The position numbers and the translations under genes are program-made. From positions 1 through 64,000 of the forward strand of contig CAMVLW010000003.1 in the NCBI GenBank assembly GCA_947168445.1: 64,000 nucleotides of DNA. The letters are read 5' to 3'. Source of the DNA: an uncultured Clostridia bacterium (GTDB lineage Bacteria > Bacillota > Clostridia > Oscillospirales > Acutalibacteraceae). Below, piece by piece: positions 13,701 through 25,700 of the stretch (positions within the stretch are counted from its first letter, which is position 1; every line of letters begins with the position of its first letter). The notes beneath the pieces are model-generated. The model was not told the DNA's origin. It saw only the letters and a program-made list of their open reading frames with translations, and ran no database searches.

Positions 13701-16700
13701 CGTAGCTGACATAGCTGCCGGTGACGCGGAGCAGCGCCTTGTTTGCGCCGGCGTTTTCGTTCGCAAAGGTCGGCAAATCATAATAGCCGGGCTGCACCAG
13801 AAGCTGCACGGTTACGCTTGACATGGCGGGAATGGTGCCGATATAGCCTCCGCCGACAACAGAAATGCCGCTGACATTGCCGTCAATCACCGCAACCGCG
13901 TCAATCACATCAATCAGGCTGTGGTTGACGATTTTTGTTTCAAGCACCGCGGCGCTCTGCATGTTCTTTGCGATGGTGAACCACGGCATGGAAGAACCGA
14001 GCTTCGGCTCGGGAATTTTGACGCCGAGGTCAACCGTTAATTCAATCTCGTATTCATCAACGATAGTCGTTTCGGTGACCGTCCAGCTGATTTCAACCGG
14101 GACGGTTTCGAGCACGATTTCCTCATAGGCGGGCCGGGTCATCGGCATGATGTGCATTTCGCCGTTGAGGGTCTGCTTGCCCTTTGCCGACACGGTGTAA
14201 TCATACACGCCGATGGGCTTGTCAAAGAGCGAAGCCGTGCCGTTTTCGTCGGTGGTGAGAGAATAATTGAGATAGTAGGTGGTTTCTTTGCCGTTGATGT
14301 ACTGGGTGTAGGGGTCTCTGCCGTAGAGGGTAATCACAGCGCCGGAAACATTTTCGCCGAAGTCGTCGCGCACCTTGAACTGCACAGAGCCGTATTCGAG
14401 GGCGGTAACTTCAAGCCCTACGGGAATCGCAAGCGACACAACGCCGTTGGTCACAGTGACCGTATCCTGATACTTTCCGTACTGTACCGAGGCGGTGGGC
14501 GCCATGATGATGTTAAAGGAAAGGCTTTCGCCGGGTGCAAGGGTGGTTTTTTCGGGCTGCTCCGCCTTGATAAAGCCGAGAGAGCCGTTTTCAACCACGA
14601 TATTGCGCATGGTGGCAATGCCCTTGTTGGTGACGGTCACGGTTTTGGTGACGGTTGAACCGGGATTTGCCGCCGCGGTGATTGCCTTTTGGTCGGCGTA
14701 CAGCTTGGGAACGCCGGGGCGCATGCTCAGCTTAACCGTTGCGGTGGCTGTCGCGCCCTCGATGGAGCTGAACTGAATCATATACTCGGCGCTGTCGGCG
14801 CAGTCCTCGTCGGTGAAGAAGTTGAGCGTCACCGGGAAGAAGCTACCCGCGTCAAGCGTGGACTTGACGGTGGAGCTGTCGAGAACCGCGGTAATGCCGT
14901 CGTAGTCATTGCCGTTGAGCAGCACTGCCGAAACGCCTGTCAAGCCGCCGAAGCTCCCGTCCCACGCGCTGTTATAAAGCTTGACGCCGGCGGAGAAATC
15001 GGTATTCTTTGCGGCGGTGACGGTGGTGACGGAAGGCTTTGCTTCCATGCCGTAGATGGTGATGTCGCTGCCCTTGATGCCGCTGCCGAACGCCTTTTCA
15101 AAGGCATAGGCAGCAATACTCCACTTGCCCGCGTCTGTGTTGACGGACTTGAAGGAATAGGTGAAGTTACCGTTTTCGTCGGCGGTGAGGAACACGGTCT
15201 TTTCGCCGCGCCAATACATTTCGTAGCCGTCGGGAACATCACCGTTAATGACCGCACCGTCGGGCAGGCGCTCGCCGTAGTAGGGATAGAGGTTCATATC
15301 GAGCGCGATGGTTCCGGTGTAAGGCGTGTTGCCCACGCCCGCGCTGCCGGAAATGGTGATGATGTCGCCGGCAACATAGCTGTCAAGCGGCGTGGTGACG
15401 GAGCCGATGATGTCGTCAATGAACATCAGCTGCGTGTCATACTGCACGGTATAGCCCGCTCCCTGTGCAAAGTAGGTCAGGGTATACATGCCGCTTTCCA
15501 GTCCCTCGGTGAGAATGGAGCCGGAGAATTTGCCGGTTCCGTTGTCGGTGAGCACTGCCTCGCGGAAAATGCCGCTGTCGGAATTGTATTCCAGACGGAC
15601 AGAAATCATCGCGCCGTCCGCCACGCTGTTGAGCAGGCGGTTGGGCTTGGAAGCGAGCGACATTTCGCCGCTGACGGTAATCGCGTACTCGGAGCCGACA
15701 AAGATATTCGCGCCGAAGTCGGCGTCCTCGCCGCTCTTGTTCGGGCTGACTTTCAGAGTCAAGCCGTCCCTGACGGTGAATTCGTAGCTGTAGGCATAGC
15801 TGCCGAAGGAGGTATCAACTGTCGCCCAGTCGAGCGGCAGATAGTAGGTGGTGTCAAAGTCGGCGCCGTTGCCCTTTTCAAGGGTTAAGAGCAAACGCCA
15901 GCTGCCGGAGGAGGCGGGATTCCAGTTGAGAATCTGCACCGAGGTGCTGTTGCCCTGAATTCCGTTGTAGTTGCCGGAGGAAACCACGTTCCATTTGGTG
16001 GGAGCGCCATCGGAATCAAGCTTGTTCGCCCAAAGCTTCAGCACATAGGGCTGATAAAGCGTGGCGACGCTTCTGTTGGATACGCGGACAAGGAAGCTTG
16101 CGCTGCTGCCCCAGTCGATGGTGTCGGCAGGCGCCCATGACACGTCGGAGAGCCACAAATCGGGCTTAATTACGGTGATGTCAACGGTTTCTTCGCTGTC
16201 CTCCGAGGGTGTTTCAAGCACCGCAAGGTCGCTGTCGGTGACAACGCTGACGGTGTGAACGCCGTCGCTCACCACCCATTTCGCGGTGATTCCTGTAGCA
16301 TACGGAACGCCCTTTTTGAGGGTGTCCGCGCTGACCTTGACGGTCTTGATGATTTTGCCGTCAATATAGAAGCGGACATTGACCGCCTTGGAAATATCGG
16401 TGTTCGGCGTGAGGGCAGCGGTCAGTGTGAGAGTGCCGCCCTGCGCGATTCTGCCGCCGGTCATGCCGGTGGGATATTCAACGGTGAGTTCTGTCGCAAT
16501 TTCCGCCTTGTCAACCGTGAACGCGGCGGTTTCAAAGGAAACGGCGTTGTCGGAGGAATCGGTTTCGACAAGCAGCGGGTCGTCTGCGGCGATAAGCACA
16601 GTGTGCTTGCCGGAAACAGGTGCTTCGTAGAAATTCACGGCTCTCGAAGCGCCCGGCGCGAGCGTGACAGAAAGTGTATCCGCAAGCGCACCGTCAAGAT

Positions 16701-19700
16701 AGAGCGAAACGGTAAAGCTTGCGCTTGCTCTGCCGGAGTTGGCGACGGTCGCGGAGTAAATCACCTTTTCTTCCGAGGTGAGCGCCGCGGTTTTGTCGAG
16801 CGTGGCGGCATTGCGCCAGTCGCCGTTTGTCACCGCGATTTCGGCAAAATCGGTCTGCTGCGCGTTGTAGCTGACGGTTTTGCTGTTGTTTTGCTTGTTA
16901 GATTCCTTGAGGGTGTCAAGCAGATCGTTGGCAACAATCTTGATAATCTGCGCGCCCTTTTCGGCGGTGTAGGTAAAGGAAACGGTTTTCTCCTCCCCTA
17001 CTGCAAGTCCGCCGCTGATGGTCTGATAGCCGCGGTAAACGCCGTTGAGATAGAAGCCCGCAAGGAACGCCATATCGGCGGGAACCACACCGAACGCCGC
17101 TTCGCTGTTGACAATCGCCGCGTCAACGCGCACGGTGTCATTTTCCTGAATGGTGTTGCTGCCGCTGACAAGCGTATATTCGCCGTCGGTCGCGCCCATT
17201 CTGTAAACCGTAATGGCGGAAACGAGCAAATCGGGTCGTCTGTCGATAACCCTGACCGCCTTGGTGACAGAGGAGGAAGCGCCTCTCTGGTCGGTGGCGG
17301 TGAGAGTAACGGTGTAGTCGCCCGGGGTTAAGTAACGGTGGGTAATGGTTTTGCCGTTCTTCACGGCGCCGTCGCCCATGTTCCAGACAAAGGTGAGATT
17401 TTCGCTCTCGCCGTCGTCGCTGTCAGTGGACAATGCGGCGCTGTAGGTTTCGGTATCCGAGGAGTCGACCGTCGCCTTTGCGGTGATCACCGCATGCGGC
17501 GCGTGGTTGACGGGATAAGCGCTTGTGACAATATCCTTCGCGCAGGCTTCGGCTGTAAAGGTCAGCGCCGCCGCGCTTTCGGGAACGGTGAAGTCAAAGG
17601 TGAAGGAATGGCTGCCGGGTGCAAGACCGGAGAAGTCCTTTTCCGCGACGGTGACAATCGAATTGCCTGTATTCGCTTTCAAAACAAGCGTGCCTGCCGC
17701 CTTTGCGGGACCGTTATTCGTGAAATTCACGGTAATCTTCATCAGTTGTCCGGCTGTGGGAACCGCCACATTGAGCATAACGGATTTAAACTCAATGGAA
17801 AATACCGAGGTAGGAACCGCGCTGACGGGACCCGCCGCAGCGGAAATGTTGCCCGCTCTGTCAACGGAGCGGAACCAATAGTAATAGCGAACGCCGTCGC
17901 TCAATCCGCTGTCCGAATAGCTGCCGGACGCGGTTTCTCCCACGCTTTCAAGCGTATAGGGATCGGCATTGGAATCGGTGGAACGCAGAATTTGGGTATA
18001 ATAAACGTCCGTTGGCGCCGCCGTAAAGCTGAGAGTAACGGTTCCGCCGCTCATGCCGTCCTGCGCCTTTAAATTGGTGGGGGCTGCGGGCGGAACGGAG
18101 TCGTATTTATATTTTGCGTAATACCAAGAGGAAGCGTAAGCCGCGCCGCCGTTGTTTTCGGCATTGACGCGCACGGCGAACCAAGCGCCCTCCTGCAAGC
18201 CCGCAAGCGCGGAGAAGTCAATGGTTGTCGCCGCTTGGAACGCGCGGTGACCGAAGCCCGCGAGCATGGTTTGGTCAATTTCAATCTGCTCAATGCCGTC
18301 GGTAATCACGGCAAGGGGCTGCCATGTGAGGGTTTCATCCGGCTCAACGGCGGAGCTTGTGCCGATGTAGGCGTATTCAAAGGTGAAGCGCTTGACGCGG
18401 ATTCTGTCGGAAGCGACGGCGGTGACGGTTAAGTCGCCGTTGAAGCTGGAAGAACGCAGCGGGTCGAGATACACAACCGTCGGCGGCGTCTTTTGCTCGC
18501 CCGGAAGCGCGGTGACGATGTTGGAGAATTCTCCCAAGGTATCGCCCGCAAGCGCGCGCACCTTATACCGGTAAGCAACGGTCGGGTCAAGCTCGTCGTC
18601 CACATAAACGCTGTCGGCATTGGTGATTTCCGCCAGCAACTCAAACGCGCCGTTGTTTTCCGCGCGGTAAATCTGATAGCCGGTCACGTCAAGGCGGAGC
18701 ACCGACTGCCAGCCGAGTGCGATTTTGCGTTCACCCGGCTCTGCCATAAGTGAAGCGGGCGCCGCAACACTGTCGCCCAAGGCGTACGCGTTGGTGATCC
18801 ACTCGCTCTTGTTGCCTGTGGGGTCGAGCACACGGAAGCGCACGAAGATATTCTGCGATGCGCCCGCGCGCACCTTGGAGAAGTCCACGGTGACGTTTCT
18901 GCCGTCAAGTTCGCCGTGATAGAGTTCGGCATAAACGGCGTTCACGTCGTCATAACTCTTCCATTCCACTATCACAGAGGACACCTTCACGTTGTCATAG
19001 GCTTCGAGGGTGAAGGTCTGCGAGGTTGAAATATGCGCTTTTTCAGCGGGTGATACCGCTCTGAGAACCGGCGCGGAATCATCCCTAATCATTGAAACAG
19101 CCTGCTCTGTCACTGCCGCTTCGCTTGTCACCTGCTGACCCGCAACGGTTGAGGCGGCGACAACGGCGTAATAATACGCGGTGCCGACCTGCGCTGTGAT
19201 GTCGTTATAGGAGCGCGCGGTGGTTTCTGCAATCAGATTGCCGTCGCTGACAATATTCTGCTGAGCGGTGCTTCTGTAAATATAATAGGTTTCGGTGTTG
19301 GACACATTTTCCCAACGGATGTTGATTTTTCCGATTTCGGAGGAGGAAGTGACATACTCCGGCGCAAAAAGCTTTAAGCCGATTTCAAACGTCAGCAGCT
19401 TGCTGCCGAAGTTTGCGCTACCGTAATATTCGGCATAAATATTTTGTATGCCAATCCATGAGGAATCGGTTGCGGGAACGGTGTATTCCACAACAGCTGT
19501 GCCGCCGGCATTGAATCTGCCCTCGGCAAAGTAGCGCTTGTTGTTGTCGATGACTCTGTAGAGCCGCAGGACAACGCCTTGCTTTGCAACGGTGGAGACT
19601 GCCGTAAAGGTGAGCCTGTCGCCGAGCATAACGCTGTCAAGGCTGTCTGTTCCGTTCACCTTTACGGTGAGGTCATACTTCTCCTCACCCGCGAACAAAA

Positions 19701-22700
19701 CTCCCGTATTCAAAAAGCTGCTGCGGTTGCCCGCGAGGTCAACAGCGCTGAGCAGATAGACATAATATCTGCCGGAGGAAATGCCGTTTTCAGCGCTTCT
19801 CGCGGCGGTATCGGTGGAAATGACGGAATAATAATACTGATTCGCGTAGGTTTCGGGGTCGCCTGCGAGGTTCTGCGCCTTTTCCAATCCGGAGAACTCA
19901 TAGCGGCGCACCTCAATTTGGTTGAGCGCTTCAATGCCCGCGGGAATTGTCCAGCTGACATTTGCGACAAGGCGCTCGTAGCTGTATTCGCTGTTCGGTC
20001 CGTTGACCGCAATCGTGCCGCCGATTGTGCCGCCGCTGAGGTCGGGCGCGGAATTGTCAACCGTAATCGGGGTTTCAAAATAATCGCTGAGGTTCGAGAA
20101 ATCGGTGACGGTCAGCGTGAGTTTGTAGGAGCCGTCGGGAATATAGCGCTTTCCGCTTTCATCTGTCAGAGCGGCTGCTCCGGCGTAATCACCCAAATCA
20201 AGGGTGTTGAGCGTTGCGCCCTCATTGCAGCGCACGCCGATGATACCGTTGTCATAATTGCGGCGGTAGCCCCAATAGTAGGTGCTTGTGTCGGTGACGT
20301 CATACGTCCATTCGGCATAGACATTGCCTGCCGCGTCAATCACGGTGACAAGCAGGGTGTGGACATAGTTGTTATCCACCGCGTCAGCCTTAAAGTTAAT
20401 ATTGCCGTTGGTGTTGGTGCCTGCGAGGGTGGTGGTGTCGGCGCTGAATTTGCCCTCGGGAGCGGTAATATCGGCAAGCGGTGTGATGTTCTGCGATTTG
20501 GCGGTTTTGTCACCGAGACCGCCGGTGGAGGTGAGCACGCTCACCATGAAATAATAAGCGCCGGTGTATTTTGACGCGTCAAGCGGAATGAAGGCGCTTG
20601 TCTCGCCGGGGGCAACGTCGGTTTCGGAGAACAGACTGTTGCCGTTTGCTTTATAGGCATACATGCGGTAGCCGTATTCGGGCGTGCCGTCCAAAACGCC
20701 CTCGGGCAACGCGACCTTGTTCCAACTGACGGTCGCGCCTGCGTTTTTGGCGGTGACGGAAAGACCTGTGGGCGGGTCGATTTTGACATAGGTATAGGCT
20801 GCGGTTTTGACAAGCGACTTGTTGCCGGCGGAATCAAGCGCGTAGGCAACAAGTTCAACGGTATCGCCGTTTTGAAGCGCAATACCTCTGTAATTTCCGT
20901 TATAGTCGCCGTCGTTGTTGTAATACAGCCGGCTGATGTTAACGGACGCGGTGACGGAAGAAATTCTGTCGGTAGGATACGCGCTCAGGGCATAGCCGCC
21001 GTTGTGATTCGCGTCGTATGAATCGCTCTTGAACCAGCTGCCGCCGTTGACGCGGTATTCAATCACGACCTCTTTAACGAGCTGGTCGTCGCTGACATTC
21101 ACGGAAATCACCGAGGAATTGTCCACGTTGACCTTGCCGGAGGTGTTGATAATCTCGCTGATTTCGGGCGCGCCTTCGTCGTCGAGCAGCTTGATAGCGG
21201 GCGTGCTCAGGGTGCAGACCCACACCACATCGGAGCCGTCAAAAATATCGGACTGCCACTTTTCCATGGCAACGGAATTGTCCTTGACGAGCTTTGCGTA
21301 GAAGATATAGTATCTTTCGGGGCGCAGGTAGTATTCGTCATAGTTCGGCTCAACCGGCAGCTTGTCGTTGCGGGTAAAGCGGTAGGTCAATTCGCCGTTG
21401 ACAATATAATCGGTGATATTGATGGTAGAGTTGCCGTCACTGCGGACAGAATAATATTCTACCTTGGCGTAGTCGAGAATATGGTCGAGGAAATCGTTCA
21501 TCATTTCCTCGGTGAGGTTCACGCTCTTCCAGTACGGAATGAAAACGTCGCAGATTTGCTGCCGTGTGTAGCTGTCAAACTCAGGCACGAGCGGCTCGAT
21601 ATAGAAACGGTCGGTGCCTGCGGTGACCTTCAGCGGGTCAAGCGGCGTTCTTTTTACGTCGTTTTCATAAACCCTGAATTCCTCATAGCGCCAGTCGGAG
21701 GTATTGCCTGCGGTATCGGTGACACGGACGCCGGCATAATAGACGCCGGGCATAACGTACTTCAGGCTGTAGTCGGCGCAGAAGGTGCGCTCGCCGTTAA
21801 ACTGCACGTCAGCCTTGGGATAGTAGTAGGTTGCAGGCTCCGGGAAGCCCTCGGCAGGTGTGTAAACATAACTTCCCTCTTCCCCGCTGCGGGTGAAGTA
21901 GGCGATGTTCAGGCTGTAGAGCCTTCCGTCGTCCCACGCTCTGACGCTGGTGTAGCGGTTGCCGTAACCGCCTTGGCTGTTGTTGTATGCGGAAATGCCT
22001 CTGACAACCGGCGCTTGTGTGTCTGCACCGGCGGAGAGGTTTTTCTTATAGACATAATCGAGCGCAATGTCGTAATCGTCATACGCTTCCTGCCGCTGTC
22101 TGACGGTGAAGGTGGGATATTGCAGCGGATCAACGTAAACAAGTCTGCTGCCGTTTTCGGCAGAGGTGCTGTCATAGCGGTACCAGCCGGTGTCGCCGAA
22201 CCATTTGCCGTTTTCATCATAGAAATCGAAGTCAAAGCGGTAACCGGGCTTGGGCGTCCAATGGATAACAACGCCGGAGGAAGCCTGCGTCACGGTGTAA
22301 TCCTGCGGCGCGGGAATTTCCTCTGCAAGAACGGTGAAGGTTTTAACCGCCTTGTTGCCGTTTGCGTCGGTAACGGTGTAGCGGAAGGTGTATTCGTTTC
22401 CGGGTGTGAGAGAAACATAGCGCAGCGTTTTTTTGAAGGTATAGTCCTTGGTGCGCACGCTGTCGCTGCTGTCAATGCGCTGATACTGCTCGTCGCTCTC
22501 GGATGAAAGCTTGTAATCGAGCAAATATGATTTTACTCTTTGGTTATCGGTTGCATTGGTGAAGATGGTGCAGGCGTTGGAAATGTTATCCGTTTCAACA
22601 CCGCCCGGAAGGAGGAAATAGAAGTCGTTGATCACAGGCGCTTCATCATCCTCGGGAAGCACATAGAGCGGTGAAGAATATTCGGTTCTGAACCAGCCTG

Positions 22701-25700
22701 TGTTGTTGTGTCGGTCAAACACGCCGTAGTTCCACTGCCCCCACTGACCTTTCAGATAAATTTCCGCGAGATAGATGTATTCGGTGCCGGCTTCAAGATT
22801 GTCGCTGAGGTCAAAGCCAATCCAGCCGCTGTCGGCGTGGATATCGCCGACTCTCGAATAGTCGCTTGCATTTCTGGCTCTGCGCCAAACCCTGACATAA
22901 TCATAGTTGCTGTTGTCCTCAAGATATGCCTTGATAACAGCCTTTGCCTGCGCTTCGGTTCCGTCTGCCGAGCCGGTGATGCTTTCGATGGTTTTTCCCT
23001 TGTTGACGGTGATGTAGGTGAAAAGCTCGTCAACGGTTTTGTCGGGAACGGTGATGTTATTTACGTCAATCTCCATGCCGTCCATCCTCGGCGTGACCTT
23101 TAAGCCGCCGAGACGCGGATAGGTGAAGTCGCCCTCGTTTGTTACACAGTGGGCACGGAAATAGACAATCGCCTTTTGACCTGCCGAAGAAGCTTCATCG
23201 GCATAGAAGGTCAACCGCCAGTCGCCGGCGGTGAGGAACGGTCCGCTGTCATACCAAATGCCGTCGGGATACGGAAGATTGAACCAGCAGTCGTCAATCG
23301 TGACATACGCGCCGTTTTCAAGCTTTTGCAGCTTGACATTCACGCTGCATTCGGAATCAAAGACGCCATTGTGCCGGATGGTGCGCAAATAATCAAAGAA
23401 ATATTTGTAGCCGGCGGGTACGGTAATATCCACAGACTGGCTCATGCCGTCCGCTACAACCGGAAGATAGTATTCAGCGGAGGACTGATTATTGGCAACC
23501 TCGGGCAGCGCAAAGGCTTCAACCTCGGTGGATTCGATAAACTGCATGCCGTTTGAGGATTTTCCCCAATACATCGCGCTTTCGTCAACGCTCGCCTCCC
23601 ACACCGCCATAGCGGTAAAGGTAAGGTTGCGGTCAAACTGAACCGGTGCGGTGTACTCATAATAGCTGTTGGCGTCGCTGACGCGCGTGCCCAAATCGAC
23701 ATTGTATTTTAATGAATAGTAAAGCTTTGCGCTTTCGGATTCTGTTGAAAGCGTAATGGTGTTGCCGTCAACGGTGACAACAGGCAGCGAGGGCACGCTG
23801 CGAATATAGCCTCGGTTGTCGGATGAGAAATAATACACCTCATTGCCAACGGTCACACGCGCGCCGGCACGCAGATAAACGCCCCAAGCCTTGCGGTAAT
23901 CGGGATTATCCGAAAGCTGCGCAATATCGGCAAGCGTGATTTCACCGGGGACGAACAAGGCGGAGCTTTCCCCGAGGGTGCCGTCGTCGTTAAAAACGCG
24001 GGAATAATAGGATGGAGTATAATAATACTCAACGCTGATTTCCTCTCCGGGGAAGAACACATCCCAATCGGTTTTATTGATATAGAGCCTGCCGGTTTTG
24101 TCGATGATAACGTCCTCGCTTCCGCTCAGGCTGCTCCAAGCGTAGGCGGTTCTGTTGCCGTTTTCGTCAACCGCGTACATATCAAAAATGCCCGCGTAGC
24201 CGAAAAAGCCTGAGTAAACGCTGCCGAGCGTGCCGGTCTCGGGGTGATAGACCGCCGCCTTGATTCTGACAACGGGCTTTTCGGAACCGACATAGACAAC
24301 GGAGCGGTTGCTTTGAACAGACGGTGAACTGAGCGTCGGCGCTGCGGGCTCCGAGCCGTCTGTCGTCAGGTTATAGTAAATCACGGCGTCGCTGTTCAGG
24401 CTGACGGGGTACAGATAATAGCCGCGGTCGGAAATATACTTTTCGCCCATGTCCGTCACAGCGCCGTTAAAGAAAACTCTGTCGTCGGCTGTCGCTGTGA
24501 AGTTTTTCAGCCTGACATGGTAAACTCTCAGATAATCGGGACGGATTGTCAGCGTATAAGTGCCTGCGGGAACGGCGCTGCTGCTGTAAAAATGAAGCCG
24601 TCCGCCCGACTCTGTATTCGCGAGAATATCCAGGCGGGTTCCCACCGCGTCGTCGAGATAGGGATAATAGATATCGTAACCGGCATAACCGCCGTCCTGA
24701 ACCGTTTCGCGGTAAATATCAAAGGAGATGATTCCCGGCTCGGTCAGGGTGAAGGAAATGGTCTGCGGCTTTTCAACAACCGCACCTTCGCCGTTATCCA
24801 TCTCGCTGACGTAGAAATCAAGCGTATCGGTGAAGGAATACGGCGCGGAAAGCGTGCCGAGCGCATACACGCCGCCCTCGGCAATCACTTCGGTTTCGGC
24901 GGAATAGCTGCCGTCGCTGTAGCTCACAGCGCGGACGCGGCGGTTGAGCCCGCCGAGAGAAAACGCGCCTGTGTAGGGCTTTCTGGTAGCGGAATCCACC
25001 GGACTGGTGCCGTCAACGGTGTAGTAGATTGCACCGCCGTCATTCACAATCGTCACCGTGCCGTTTGTGGCGGTAATGCGCGGCGCGGAAGCGGAAACGG
25101 TGATGTTCATTTGCGACACACTGCCGTTAATGCTCTCGGTGCCGTTGGATAGCTTGGAAAACGCCCTGACGGTGACGACCTCGCCCTTGCTGTAGTCAGC
25201 CGTGCTGATGGGTCCCGTGTAGAGCGTGCCGTTCTGCACCGGGTCGCTGCCGTCGAGGGTATAGTAAATTTCGGAGGTGTAATTTTCGGGAACACCGGAG
25301 CTTTGCAGGGTGATTTCCGACGAAGCTGTGCTGCCGGACGCGCCGGTGTCAGCTAAACGAATCAGCGGCAATTCATAGATAACAAAGCTGCCGTCCTCGC
25401 CCGCATAGCCTGTGTTGGTTTCGCTGTCAACCAAAATGGCATAGAGCGCCACATCGTCAACATTGATTTCCCCACTGACATCAAAGGTGCCGTCCGCCTT
25501 TGTCCAGCCGTCGAGCGTTTTGAGATTGCCGATTTTGCCCACGCTGTAATAAACCGAGTCGTAATTGCCGCCGTAAAGCGACTTGGCACTCAGCTTGCAG
25601 GGATAATATAACACGTCGGTTTCGTCTAACTCATTGGAGAAAACAGGAGAAGGCGTGAGCGTAAGCGGATAGCTGCCCTCGCAAACAGCGGAGGTATAGA